From assembly GCA_023427575.1 (NCBI GenBank), contig JAEZAY010000044.1, positions 1-10,746 of the forward strand: DNA of 10,746 nucleotides. The letters are read 5' to 3'. Shown in pieces: positions 1-7,375 of this stretch; position 1 is the first letter of the stretch, and the number at the start of each line of letters is the position of its first letter. A program made the position numbers and the translations under genes. The notes beneath the pieces were generated by a model. It was not told where the DNA came from and ran no database searches. It saw only the letters and a program-made list of their open reading frames with translations. Origin of the DNA: Bacteroidota bacterium. GTDB lineage: Bacteria; Bacteroidota; Bacteroidia; Chitinophagales; Chitinophagaceae.

Positions 1-1
1 T

Positions 2-205
2 CTGGTAGAGGGCAGAGAGGCGATCGTTGAAAGCCCGACGAATTCTTTCAGACCATTTGTAGTTCACTATGCTGAAACCTTTATTGTACCTGCAGGGGTT
101 GGAGACTATACCATTCGTCCATACGGTGAAAGTGAGGGCCTGGTTTGTGCCACAATCAAGGCGCTGGTAAATACCGCAACCCTTAAAAATAACCGGATCA
201 ATTAA
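2..205 (+). CDS. C-terminal fragment of a probable class I mannose-6-phosphate isomerase-like protein (5' end outside window)
   Basis: An open frame enters from the left edge and ends at the TAA at 203-205; about 67 codons are present. The segment reading HYAETFIVPAGVGDYTIRPY resembles the last cupin strands of type I phosphomannose isomerases, where an 'AETFIVPA..G.Y' pattern closes the barrel. Those enzymes interconvert mannose 6-phosphate and fructose 6-phosphate in the cytoplasm and bind zinc; the metal-binding part would lie upstream and cannot be checked. The gene sits 5 bases before the sugar porter, so it probably belongs to the same transcript. Other cupin proteins of sugar metabolism share similar C-termini, so the family call is moderate and the substrate is not established. 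Confidence 0.5.
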   Translation: MVEGREAIVESPTNSFRPFVVHYAETFIVPAGVGDYTIRPYGESEGLVCATIKALVNTATLKNNRIN

Positions 206-210
206 TTTGT

Positions 211-1590
211 ATGAGTAAACAGAGTTTAAAATATGTTTATCAGTGCACCATTGTAGCTGCTGTGGGAGGCCTTCTTTTCGGCTATGATACGGCGGTAGTT
301 GCCGGCGCCATTGGGTTCATACAGAAAAAGTACGATCTCTCGGCGGCGATGGTGGGCTGGGTGGCTTCCTGCGCGCTGATTGGCTGTATGGTGGGAGCCA
401 TGTTTGCCGGTCCGCTGAGTGACCGGATCGGGCGGAAAAAAATGCTGATGATCTCCGGATTTGCCTTTGCCATATCCTCACTTGGGATCATGCTGCCGAT
501 GGATCTGAATGGATTTATTGTATTTCGCTTTATCGGCGGGGTAGGTATAGGAATCGCATCCATGCTTGCGCCCATGTATATTTCCGAGATCGCGCCGGCG
601 GCTATCCGTGGCCGTTTGATCTCCATTTACCAGCTTGGAATTGTAATTGGCATTCTGCTGATCTATTTTGTAAACGCCGCTATCGCCGGCCTCTATGATG
701 AGGCCTGGAACGTGGAAACAGGTTGGAGATGGATGTTCGGATCCGGACTGTTACCCTCCATCATCTTTATTGCCCTGCTGTTCATCGTTCCGGAAAGTCC
801 GAGATGGCTTGCCCAGGAAAACCGCTGGAAAGAAGCGGAAGATATTCTGGTGAAAGTAAATGGCAGGGTGCAGGCAGAATCTGAAATGCAGAATATCCGG
901 GAAGCGCTGGAAACACATCAGGTTCCATTTTCAAGGCTTCTGAAACCGGGGCTTCGCACCGCTCTTTTCATTGGGATCATACTGGCAGTGCTTTCGCAGG
1001 TAACGGGCATTAATGTAATCATGTATTATGCGCCGGAAATATTTAAAGCCACCGGCGACGGATCTTCTTCCGCGCTGTTTCAAACCGTATTGGTTGGCGG
1101 CATCAATGTTCTTATGACCATCGTTGCCATCAGGTATGTTGACAAACTCGGCCGTAAAAAGCTGCTTTTGATAGGATCAGCCGGTATGGCCGTTTGTCTT
1201 GCAATGATTGGACTGGCTTTTTACACCAACAATATGGAGGGGTATTGGGTATTGATTGGCATTCTGCTTTATATTTCCTTCTTCGCCATTTCGCTGGGAC
1301 CGCTGACTTTTGTAGTTGTTGCCGAAATTTTTCCCACCAATATCAGGGGCAGGGCAATGTCGGTAGTAATCTTCTTTCTATGGGTATCGGTATATATCGT
1401 TTCCCAAACATTTCCCATGTTGCTTGAAAGCATCGGCAGCGCCTACACATTCTGGATTTATATGGTGATGTCGGTGATCTGCTGGTTCTTTGTTTATATA
1501 CAGATTCCCGAAACAAAGGGTAAGACCCTCGAAGAGATCGAAGAGATGTGGATTGTTCCTTCAACTGAAAAAGTACCGAATATTAACTAA
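211..1590 (+). CDS. MFS sugar porter (XylE/GLUT-type sugar:proton symporter)
   Basis: This is a 459-residue inner-membrane transporter of the major facilitator superfamily, sugar porter family, predicted to import a monosaccharide. All family signatures are present: GYDTAVVAG in TM1 (D26 matches the proton-coupling Asp of XylE), GPLSDRIGRKK after TM2 (68-77), PESPRWL (194-200) at the end of the first half, QVTGINVIMYYAP in TM7 (263-275), DKLGRKK (311-317), and PETKGKTLEEIEEMW near the C-terminus (433-447). Length is normal for the family. By alignment from memory, the sugar contacts Q141, Q263, N268 and W391 match XylE Q168, Q289, N294 and W416. Three others differ: S262 for Q288, F367 for W392 and L390 for Q415. 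The substrate is therefore probably not simply D-xylose or D-glucose. It is the only transporter in the window and precedes secreted glycan-processing and cytoplasmic oxidation genes. The ATG at 211 is the first start after the preceding stop and gives the usual short N-terminus. Confidence 0.93.
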   Translation: MSKQSLKYVYQCTIVAAVGGLLFGYDTAVVAGAIGFIQKKYDLSAAMVGWVASCALIGCMVGAMFAGPLSDRIGRKKMLMISGFAFAISSLGIMLPMDLNGFIVFRFIGGVGIGIASMLAPMYISEIAPAAIRGRLISIYQLGIVIGILLIYFVNAAIAGLYDEAWNVETGWRWMFGSGLLPSIIFIALLFIVPESPRWLAQENRWKEAEDILVKVNGRVQAESEMQNIREALETHQVPFSRLLKPGLRTALFIGIILAVLSQVTGINVIMYYAPEIFKATGDGSSSALFQTVLVGGINVLMTIVAIRYVDKLGRKKLLLIGSAGMAVCLAMIGLAFYTNNMEGYWVLIGILLYISFFAISLGPLTFVVVAEIFPTNIRGRAMSVVIFFLWVSVYIVSQTFPMLLESIGSAYTFWIYMVMSVICWFFVYIQIPETKGKTLEEIEEMWIVPSTEKVPNIN

Positions 1591-1610
1591 ACTTCTTAAA
1601 ACCAACGATT

Positions 1611-2414
1611 ATGCTGCCACGCAAATTTTTAACCCCCCTTCTTTTGATCTTCCTGGCTTTTGCCGGCGGATGTAAAAAGGATAGCACTGATCCTTCTATT
1701 CCCGTATTAAAACTTACACCCGATAACGTGACCGATAAGGCGGGAAGAACCGTTGAAGCAACCCTTCTGATCACTGCGCCCAATGGCGTAAAAGATGTTG
1801 TTGTTTACAAAACCATCAATCTCCAGAGAGATAATTCATTTGGTGGAACCGGAACGGTTACCGCCGTACCGGTATCTGTTGGCGGAGATAATTATGAGTA
1901 TAAGTTTACGTATGAACTGAACGGCGACGAAGTGGAAAAGCTGGTTGGCTTTAACTTCCGTTTCACGGATGGCAAAGGCCTGGCAGCGGAAAAAGATCTG
2001 ACTGTAAACACAACCACTTCGGGTCAGCAAATACTGTATTCCCGCAAATGGAAACTGATCTCCAAACTCTGGACCACAGTATCTCCTGCGGTGGAAGATA
2101 TCCAGGACTGCGAAAAAGATGATATCTGGTCATGGAACCGCGACAGCACCGTACAAATAAATTACGGAAGCAAAGGCTGCACCTTCGATGGGTTTAATGT
2201 ATTTGACCAATGGACACTTAGCGACGATGAAAAGACTTTTACACAAGTCTACCATTCTTTGTTTGACCCAAGCAATATTACAACTGAAGTGTACACAGTG
2301 CGAACCCTTAATAAAGACCGTCTGGTAATGCAAATGGTAGTTGACCTTTCTGTATTCGGACCTCCATACACGGAAAATGAAATATTCGTGTACACATTTG
2401 AACCCGTACCCTAA
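1611..2414 (+). CDS. Lipoprotein with Ig-like N-terminal part and lipocalin-like C-terminal domain
   Basis: The 267-residue product starts with a hydrophobic signal peptide ending AFAGGC, so C21 is the predicted lipidated residue. The following KKD resembles the charged tail of many surface-exposed Bacteroidota lipoproteins. Residues about 30-135 are beta-rich and look like an Ig-like or fibronectin-like module (VLKLTPDNV near the start, LVGFNFRFTDGKG near the end). Residues about 142-267 begin with SRKWKLIS and contain DDIWSW, WTLSDDEKTF and a closing strand FVYTF; this is the layout of the small lipocalin-like domains common in Bacteroidota lipoproteins. C167 and C190 could form a disulfide. 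No catalytic motif is visible, so a ligand-binding or surface-association role is the best inference. It lies 20 bases after the transporter and 15 bases before the next lipoprotein gene, so co-expression is likely. Lipoprotein status is firm; domain names are by pattern only. Confidence 0.75.
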   Translation: MLPRKFLTPLLLIFLAFAGGCKKDSTDPSIPVLKLTPDNVTDKAGRTVEATLLITAPNGVKDVVVYKTINLQRDNSFGGTGTVTAVPVSVGGDNYEYKFTYELNGDEVEKLVGFNFRFTDGKGLAAEKDLTVNTTTSGQQILYSRKWKLISKLWTTVSPAVEDIQDCEKDDIWSWNRDSTVQINYGSKGCTFDGFNVFDQWTLSDDEKTFTQVYHSLFDPSNITTEVYTVRTLNKDRLVMQMVVDLSVFGPPYTENEIFVYTFEPVP

Positions 2415-2429
2415 ACATAAATAAACACA

Positions 2430-3653
2430 ATGTTGAATAAATCATTAGTAGCAGGCGCTTTTTCTTTGTTACTGGTAGCTGGTTGCACCAGCGGCAAGAC
2501 GGGCCTGGATAATCCGGCCGTTCCCGATACGGCAAACCTGAGCAGTTTGAAGTTTCAGGTGGAAAGAGCCAATGACTGGAATTCCCTTTTTATCCGGAAT
2601 TCAGGCTGGTTTGGAGGCGATGGCATATTTGCGGTTACCCGTAATGGTAAGGAGGCTCATGCTTCTGCCGAATCTTCCGAAACCCTGATCTGGTTCAGTG
2701 ACAGTATGCTTGGTGAAATAAAAGACAGCACTTTGCAGCCAGGCTGGACAATGATCAATAATTCCATCGCTGTTTTAGAAGGTGGAAAACCGGAAAGCCA
2801 GTCAATCCGGTTTGTATGGGATAAAACGGAAGACGATAAACCCGCCTCGCTGCTGTTGCCTAAAACGCCCGCAACGCAGGCCGGCGATTATTACTGGCTG
2901 GGCGATGGATTTGTGAACCAGCGAAAAAACAACGATTTGTATATGTTCGGCTACAGGATCCGAAATACCGAACCCGGCGCTGTTTTCGGATTTGAAGAAG
3001 TTGGAAATACGCTTATCGTGATTCCCCAGGGGCAACAGCCGCCTTTTACCAATGTAAAACAAATTGATATTCCATTTTTCCTGGGTCAGAAAACGGAAAC
3101 AACCGGTTCTTTTGGAGCCGGTTTGCTGGTGAACACAAAAGAGGCCGGAGCTCCTAACCCCGACGGATACCTGTACATTTACGGAGTAAGGGGTCAGGGC
3201 AAAGAATTGATGGTTGCAAGGGTTGAACCTGAAAATATTGAAAACTTCGACAGGTGGAATTTCTGGAACGGCAGCGGCTGGTCGAATGATCCCACCCAAA
3301 TCAAAATAGTAACCGACCGTACTTCCAATGAGTTAAGTGTAACTCCTTTGGGCGATGGCCGGTACGCATTGATATTCCAGGCGGATGGTCTTGGTAAATT
3401 CGTAGGGATGCGGCTGGGAGCCACCCCTTATGGTCCTTTTGGTCCGCTGATTAATGTGTATGATGTTAGTGCAGATCTGGAAAAAGACAAAGATATTTTC
3501 CCTTATAACGCGAAAGCACACCCGGTTTTATCCAAACCTGGCGAATTGCTGATCAGCTTCAATGTAAACTCCTTCGATTTTTTTAACGATATTAAAAACT
3601 TTCCGAACCTGTACCGTCCAAGATTTATTAGATTGAAATATGAATTGGAATAA
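2430..3653 (+). CDS. DUF5005/DUF4185-like beta-propeller lipoprotein, paralogue 1
   Basis: This 407-residue protein has a lipoprotein signal ending LLVAGC (C19 lipidated), so it should be membrane-anchored outside the cytoplasm. After a short linker, a single domain from about residue 45 to the end is rich in beta strands and aromatic/Asp turns. Landmarks are NSGWFGGDGIFAV (57-69), LIWFSD (86-91), INNSIAVLEGG (109-119), PKTPAT...GDYYWLGDGF (144-161), TDRTSNE (295-301), and YNAKAHP...GELLISFNVNSFDF (359-384). The series 'WFSD - NNSIAV - YYWLGDG - LLIS.NVN' is what I associate with the DUF5005/DUF4185 propeller group, whose fold is related to five-bladed glycosidases; some DUF4185 proteins are endo-D-arabinanases (GH183). 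A glycan-cleaving or glycan-binding role is therefore inferred, not shown. It is clearly a paralogue of the product at 5137-6363, and its 3' end overlaps the esterase gene by 14 bases. Confidence 0.7.
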   Translation: MLNKSLVAGAFSLLLVAGCTSGKTGLDNPAVPDTANLSSLKFQVERANDWNSLFIRNSGWFGGDGIFAVTRNGKEAHASAESSETLIWFSDSMLGEIKDSTLQPGWTMINNSIAVLEGGKPESQSIRFVWDKTEDDKPASLLLPKTPATQAGDYYWLGDGFVNQRKNNDLYMFGYRIRNTEPGAVFGFEEVGNTLIVIPQGQQPPFTNVKQIDIPFFLGQKTETTGSFGAGLLVNTKEAGAPNPDGYLYIYGVRGQGKELMVARVEPENIENFDRWNFWNGSGWSNDPTQIKIVTDRTSNELSVTPLGDGRYALIFQADGLGKFVGMRLGATPYGPFGPLINVYDVSADLEKDKDIFPYNAKAHPVLSKPGELLISFNVNSFDFFNDIKNFPNLYRPRFIRLKYELE

Positions 3654-5127
3654 ATATTTTTCGCTGTTATTGTGTGGCATTTTTCCGCTTTTTTGTTTTG
3701 CGCAGCGATCGGGGTCTTTTTCTATTGCCAATACCCTTCAGAATAATATGATTATTCAGCAGGGCAAGCCGGTTACCGTTTGGGGCAATGCGGATCCCGG
3801 CACCGTATTACGCATCAATGCGAGCTGGCAAAAGGAAATTGTTGAAACAAAAGCGGAGCAGGACAGTATCTGGAAAGTTGAAATTCCGGTGCCTGCCGCC
3901 ATTCCCGGGGTTTATAGTCCGAACTTCATCAGTGTAAGTACGGAAAGGGAAACCAGGTCGCTGTTTAATATTTTATTCGGCGATGTATGGTTGTGCAGCG
4001 GGCAATCGAACATGGATATGGAACTGAAACCATTCCTGCCCTGGTTACTGGGAGCCATGCATTACCAGATGGAAATTGAAAATGCCAACTACCCGCAGAT
4101 CCGCCTTTTTAATGTTCGAACCGATTTTAAGGCCGATCCGCAGGCTGATTGCGGGGGCCGGTGGACCATCTGTTCTCCAGCCACCGCACCTGATTTCAGT
4201 GCCCTGGCTTATTTTTTCGCCAGAGAATTATTCAGAAAGCGACAGATACCCATTGGCCTGGTGGTAAGCAGCGTTGGAGGTTCTTCAGCACAGGCATGGA
4301 TCAGCCGGGATACACTGCAGCAGGATCAGGCGCTGAACGAGAAATACCTGTATCCATACGATACCAGCGAGCGCTCAAAGGAACCTCTGGATACGGTGGT
4401 AACTTTTGAAAAAGTGGTGCGACCCGCATTATTCTACAACGCGATGATTCATCCGCTGCGAAATCTGCAGTTCACCGGCGCGCTCTGGTACCAGGGCGAG
4501 TCGAACCGGTTCGACAGCTCCATGTATACCAGGCTTTGTTCTTCCCTTATCAGAAACTGGAGAGACCTGTTCCGCAATGAATCACTGCCCTTTTATTATG
4601 TGCAGGTAGCGCCTTATCACTGGGGTCAGAACGATACGACCGCATATGAATACGCACTGCTGCGGGAAGCTCAGTCGAAAATCCGGGAAACGGTTCCATT
4701 TACAGAAATGGCCTTAACGATGGACATCGCCGATCCTTCGGATATACATCCACGTAATAAACAGGATCTGGGCTACCGGCTTTCAAAAATTGCGCAGGCC
4801 AATACCTATAATATCCCTGGCATTGTGTATCAGGGTCCGGAATACGAATCTCATTATCTGGAAGGAGACACCATCAAAGTAAAATTTAAAAACACAGGCT
4901 CCGGTTTGGCCACCAACGATGGCCTGGCACCCAAACATTTTTATTTGTCGGGAGCGGATGGCGTTTTCCACTATGCGAATGCCTGGATTGAAAAAAATGA
5001 GGTCTGGCTCTGGTCAGAAAAAGTTCCGGAGCCCATTGCCATCCGGTATGCATTTACCAATTATCCTGTTACAAATTTTGAAAACAGGGAAGGATTTCCG
5101 GCTCTGCCCTTCCGTTCAGATTTTTAA
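3640..5127 (+). CDS. Secreted SGNH-hydrolase, sialate O-acetylesterase-like (SASA domain)
   Basis: The 495-residue product has a signal peptide ending FCFA before Gln (cleavage after about A21), so it is probably periplasmic or secreted. A beta-rich N-terminal part (about 25-110) precedes the SGNH esterase core. Block I is CSGQSNM (119-125, nucleophile S123). A second conserved stretch is VVSSVGGSSAQAW (208-220), an oxyanion-hole region. ALWYQGESN (281-289) carries the conserved Glu and Asn. The catalytic Asp-His pair is in DPSDIHP (D368, H370). Length and order fit the family of 9-O-acetyl-sialate esterases, but in Bacteroidota this domain also removes acetyl groups from xylan, pectin and other glycans, so sialic acid should not be assumed. 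The start lies inside the previous gene, 14 bases before its stop, which suggests translational coupling; it is the ATG that gives a complete signal peptide. It sits between the two propeller paralogues, which suggests a shared substrate. Confidence 0.88.
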   Translation: MNWNKYFSLLLCGIFPLFCFAQRSGSFSIANTLQNNMIIQQGKPVTVWGNADPGTVLRINASWQKEIVETKAEQDSIWKVEIPVPAAIPGVYSPNFISVSTERETRSLFNILFGDVWLCSGQSNMDMELKPFLPWLLGAMHYQMEIENANYPQIRLFNVRTDFKADPQADCGGRWTICSPATAPDFSALAYFFARELFRKRQIPIGLVVSSVGGSSAQAWISRDTLQQDQALNEKYLYPYDTSERSKEPLDTVVTFEKVVRPALFYNAMIHPLRNLQFTGALWYQGESNRFDSSMYTRLCSSLIRNWRDLFRNESLPFYYVQVAPYHWGQNDTTAYEYALLREAQSKIRETVPFTEMALTMDIADPSDIHPRNKQDLGYRLSKIAQANTYNIPGIVYQGPEYESHYLEGDTIKVKFKNTGSGLATNDGLAPKHFYLSGADGVFHYANAWIEKNEVWLWSEKVPEPIAIRYAFTNYPVTNFENREGFPALPFRSDF

Positions 5128-5136
5128 AATAAAGCT

Positions 5137-6363
5137 ATGATCAAACAAATAATTCTCGGCGGAAGTTTCGCGGTGATTGCTGCCTGCAACAGCGCACCTG
5201 CCGGTGCCGGATCAAACCCTCCGGCCGTTCAGAATACTGATGCCGGGGTAAAAGGCAGGGGAAACTCGGCTATTATCTCTACGGCAACACCCGATTGGGA
5301 TAATATGCTGCTGCGGAATTCCGGCTGGATTGGTGCCGATGGAATTTATGCCGTTGCAATGAATGGGGTGGAAACTCCGGGCAGGGCCACCGAATCGGAA
5401 ACCATGTTCTGGTTCAGCGATAATATCTGGGGCGAGATCGGAGGCGACACGCTTGCAAACGAATGGGAAATGTCGAACAACTGTGTAGCCTACCTGCAGG
5501 GGGGAAAACCCGATGGTAAAAAACTTGAATTTTTCAGCCGCCGTTCCGAAACCGGCCAAACACTCTCCATGTTTGAACCGAAAACTCCTGCTACGGCTCC
5601 AGGTGATTACTACTGGCTGGGCGATGGGTTTTTTAATCACGCGTTAGACAGTACCATTTACATTTTCGCAAATAGAATTAAAAACATTCCCGGTGGAATC
5701 TATCCTTTCGATGATGTAGGACTTTCATTGATTGCATTGCCAAAAGGAAGTCGGCCGCCCTTCGAAAATCAACGACAGACTGATGTTCCCTTTTTTTATA
5801 AAGACAGCAAAGGAAAAGGAAAGCTGGTTTTCGGGGTAAGCGTACTGGCAAACACAGTAGGAGCGGGCGCTCCTTATCCGGATGGATTTATTTATATATA
5901 TGGGATCCGCGGACCCTTTAAACAACTGGTGGTGGCGCGGGTCGAAGACCGGCTCTTCGAGGATTTTTCCAAATGGACATTCTGGGATGGTGAAAATTGG
6001 AGCTCTGATGTTCACAATATGGCTGCTCTGACAGACCGGGTTAGCAATGAGATGAGTGTTAGCTTTATGAAAGACGGACGTGTGATTGCTGCATATCAGC
6101 TCGACACAAATTCGCCCGATATTATGATCCAGGCTGGCAAAACACCGGCAGGTCCTTTCCAGCCGGCAAAAAAAGTCTGGTCTACTCCGGAGATCTATGA
6201 AGACCTTGACTTTTACACCTATAACGCCAAAGCACATCCGCATTTGTCGGAACCAGGCGAGTTGCTGATCAGCTACAATGTAAACTCTTTCGATTTTCTG
6301 AAAGACATCAAATACAGTCCACACCATTTACGCCCCCGGTTTTTTACCGTTAAATACGAATAA
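5137..6363 (+). CDS. DUF5005/DUF4185-like beta-propeller lipoprotein, paralogue 2
   Basis: This 408-residue lipoprotein has a short signal peptide ending VIAAC (C17 lipidated). A low-complexity Ala/Gly/Pro/Asn linker to about residue 50 would lift the domain off the membrane. The rest aligns end to end with the product at 2430-3653: NSGWIGADGIYAV (61-73), MFWFSD (90-95), PKTPAT..GDYYWLGDGF (148-165), ANTVGAGAPYPDGFIYIYG (238-256), TDRVSNEMSV (299-308), and YNAKAHP...GELLISYNVNSFDF (362-387). Shared acidic and aromatic residues in these motifs mark a probable common active or binding site. Differences concentrate in the 98-140 and 310-355 regions, which could give the two proteins different sugar preferences. 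Family membership is by motif recognition; function is uncharacterised as far as I know. It starts 9 bases after the esterase stop, and its stop is 1 base before the next start. Confidence 0.7.
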   Translation: MIKQIILGGSFAVIAACNSAPAGAGSNPPAVQNTDAGVKGRGNSAIISTATPDWDNMLLRNSGWIGADGIYAVAMNGVETPGRATESETMFWFSDNIWGEIGGDTLANEWEMSNNCVAYLQGGKPDGKKLEFFSRRSETGQTLSMFEPKTPATAPGDYYWLGDGFFNHALDSTIYIFANRIKNIPGGIYPFDDVGLSLIALPKGSRPPFENQRQTDVPFFYKDSKGKGKLVFGVSVLANTVGAGAPYPDGFIYIYGIRGPFKQLVVARVEDRLFEDFSKWTFWDGENWSSDVHNMAALTDRVSNEMSVSFMKDGRVIAAYQLDTNSPDIMIQAGKTPAGPFQPAKKVWSTPEIYEDLDFYTYNAKAHPHLSEPGELLISYNVNSFDFLKDIKYSPHHLRPRFFTVKYE

Positions 6364-6364
6364 A

Positions 6365-7375
6365 ATGCGGTCAGATCTGGTATCCATTCAAAATGACAAA
6401 ATTGTTTTGAAGGTTGCGAAAGCCGGCGGCGCCATAGTTGAATTCAGGGTAGCCGGAGAGGAAATCAACCCGATTAACTTTTCGTATCCGTTTATACTGC
6501 CGAATGGAAACACCCATTTTTTTAAAGGTCATTTTATTTGCCTTGGCCGCTGGGGCGATCCTTCGGAAGGAGAGCAGAATTCAGGTATTATCAAGCACGG
6601 CGATTTTGTAAGTCTTGATTGGGATGCCAGTCAGAATGACAATAAGATCCACATGTCGGCCACATCAAAGCTGGAAGGTTTATCGATAAATAGAATCATC
6701 GAAACTGACCAGGTATCCAGCTGCTTCAGGACAACGGAAATTGTAAAGAACCTGAACCCCATTGGCCGGATTTATAACCTGGTACAACACCCTACGGTTG
6801 CGGCTCCCTTTCTTGATTCAGACACAATAGTTGATTGCAATGCGGAAATTGGATTCGACTATCTGCATGAAAACTATTGTGAAAGCAACATGGACACCTG
6901 GCCTGAATTGCATACCCGTGAAGGCAGGAATATCAATCTGAGAAATCCTCAAACAGAATACAGCTCCGTTTTTTCTTTTGTAATAAAGGAAGAAAAAGGC
7001 TGGTTGACGGCCTGGTCGCCTTCCACCGGTACGCTGTTGGGCTATAGCTGGAATAAAACAGATTTCCCATGGATCAATCACTGGATACATTGGGAGAATG
7101 GAAGGATCAAATATCGCGGACTTGAATTCGGAACAAGCGGGGTTCATAAAACTTATAAAGAAATACTTGACAATTATGTTAAGCTGGCCGGTGAAAGAAC
7201 CTTTCGTTATATTGATGCCGGTGAAACTCAGCAAACTTCCTATATTTCATTTATAACCAAAATGAAATCGCCTTTTAAAGGGGTTGAAGACATTAAACAT
7301 AATGAAGCCGGATTTATCCTGATTGAAAAGGATACCGGTCGTGAAATACCTATTGCTCACTCATTTTACCAATGA
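6365..7375 (+). CDS. Aldose-1-epimerase/galactose-mutarotase-fold protein, divergent
   Basis: The 336-residue product lacks a signal peptide or membrane segment and should be cytoplasmic. Its pattern resembles the galactose mutarotase-like superfamily: an early beta strand pair (KIVLKVAKAGGAIVEF), KHGDF (77-81), TTEIVKNL (123-130), LVQHPTVAAPFLDSD (139-153, H142), WLTAWSPSTG (213-222), and YRGLEFGTSGVH (250-261, E254 and H261). In aldose epimerases a His in the middle of the protein and a Glu near the end catalyse anomer interconversion; H142 and E254 are the natural candidates, but this is inference. The classic GalM motifs are not well conserved, so it may belong to one of the uncharacterised DUF groups of this fold. 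A lead of 1 base from the previous stop and an ATGA overlap with the SDR gene tie it to the sugar-oxidation genes that follow, where it could supply the right anomer to the dehydrogenase. Confidence 0.6.
   Translation: MRSDLVSIQNDKIVLKVAKAGGAIVEFRVAGEEINPINFSYPFILPNGNTHFFKGHFICLGRWGDPSEGEQNSGIIKHGDFVSLDWDASQNDNKIHMSATSKLEGLSINRIIETDQVSSCFRTTEIVKNLNPIGRIYNLVQHPTVAAPFLDSDTIVDCNAEIGFDYLHENYCESNMDTWPELHTREGRNINLRNPQTEYSSVFSFVIKEEKGWLTAWSPSTGTLLGYSWNKTDFPWINHWIHWENGRIKYRGLEFGTSGVHKTYKEILDNYVKLAGERTFRYIDAGETQQTSYISFITKMKSPFKGVEDIKHNEAGFILIEKDTGREIPIAHSFYQ

Noticed and set aside
200..210. TTAATTTG just before the sugar porter start, similar to the Bacteroidota -7 promoter element
   Set aside because: It lacks the exact TA at the start of the TAnnTTTG element, overlaps the stop codon of the previous gene and is too close to the ATG to leave a leader.
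1591..1610. Possible terminator or promoter in the largest intergenic gap
   Set aside because: The 20-base gap contains no inverted repeat followed by a T run and no promoter-like pair; it simply joins two operon genes.
2802..3299. A 165-codon open frame on the - strand
   Set aside because: It is antisense to the first propeller gene, which has a lipobox and a paralogue in the same operon; the - strand product has no family features.
3640..5127. Reading the esterase as evidence for a sialic acid operon
   Set aside because: No sialidase, NanA lyase, epimerase or kinase is present, and SASA-domain esterases act on many acetylated glycans in Bacteroidota.
5725..6327. A 200-codon open frame on the - strand
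   Set aside because: It lies wholly inside the propeller lipoprotein gene on the + strand, shows no recognisable domain or signal, and its sequence is explained as the complement of a well-conserved coding region.
2430..6363. A recent tandem duplication or mobile element carrying the propeller genes
   Set aside because: The paralogues are clearly diverged in sequence, only short stretches match at DNA level, and no transposase or terminal repeat flanks them, so the duplication looks old.
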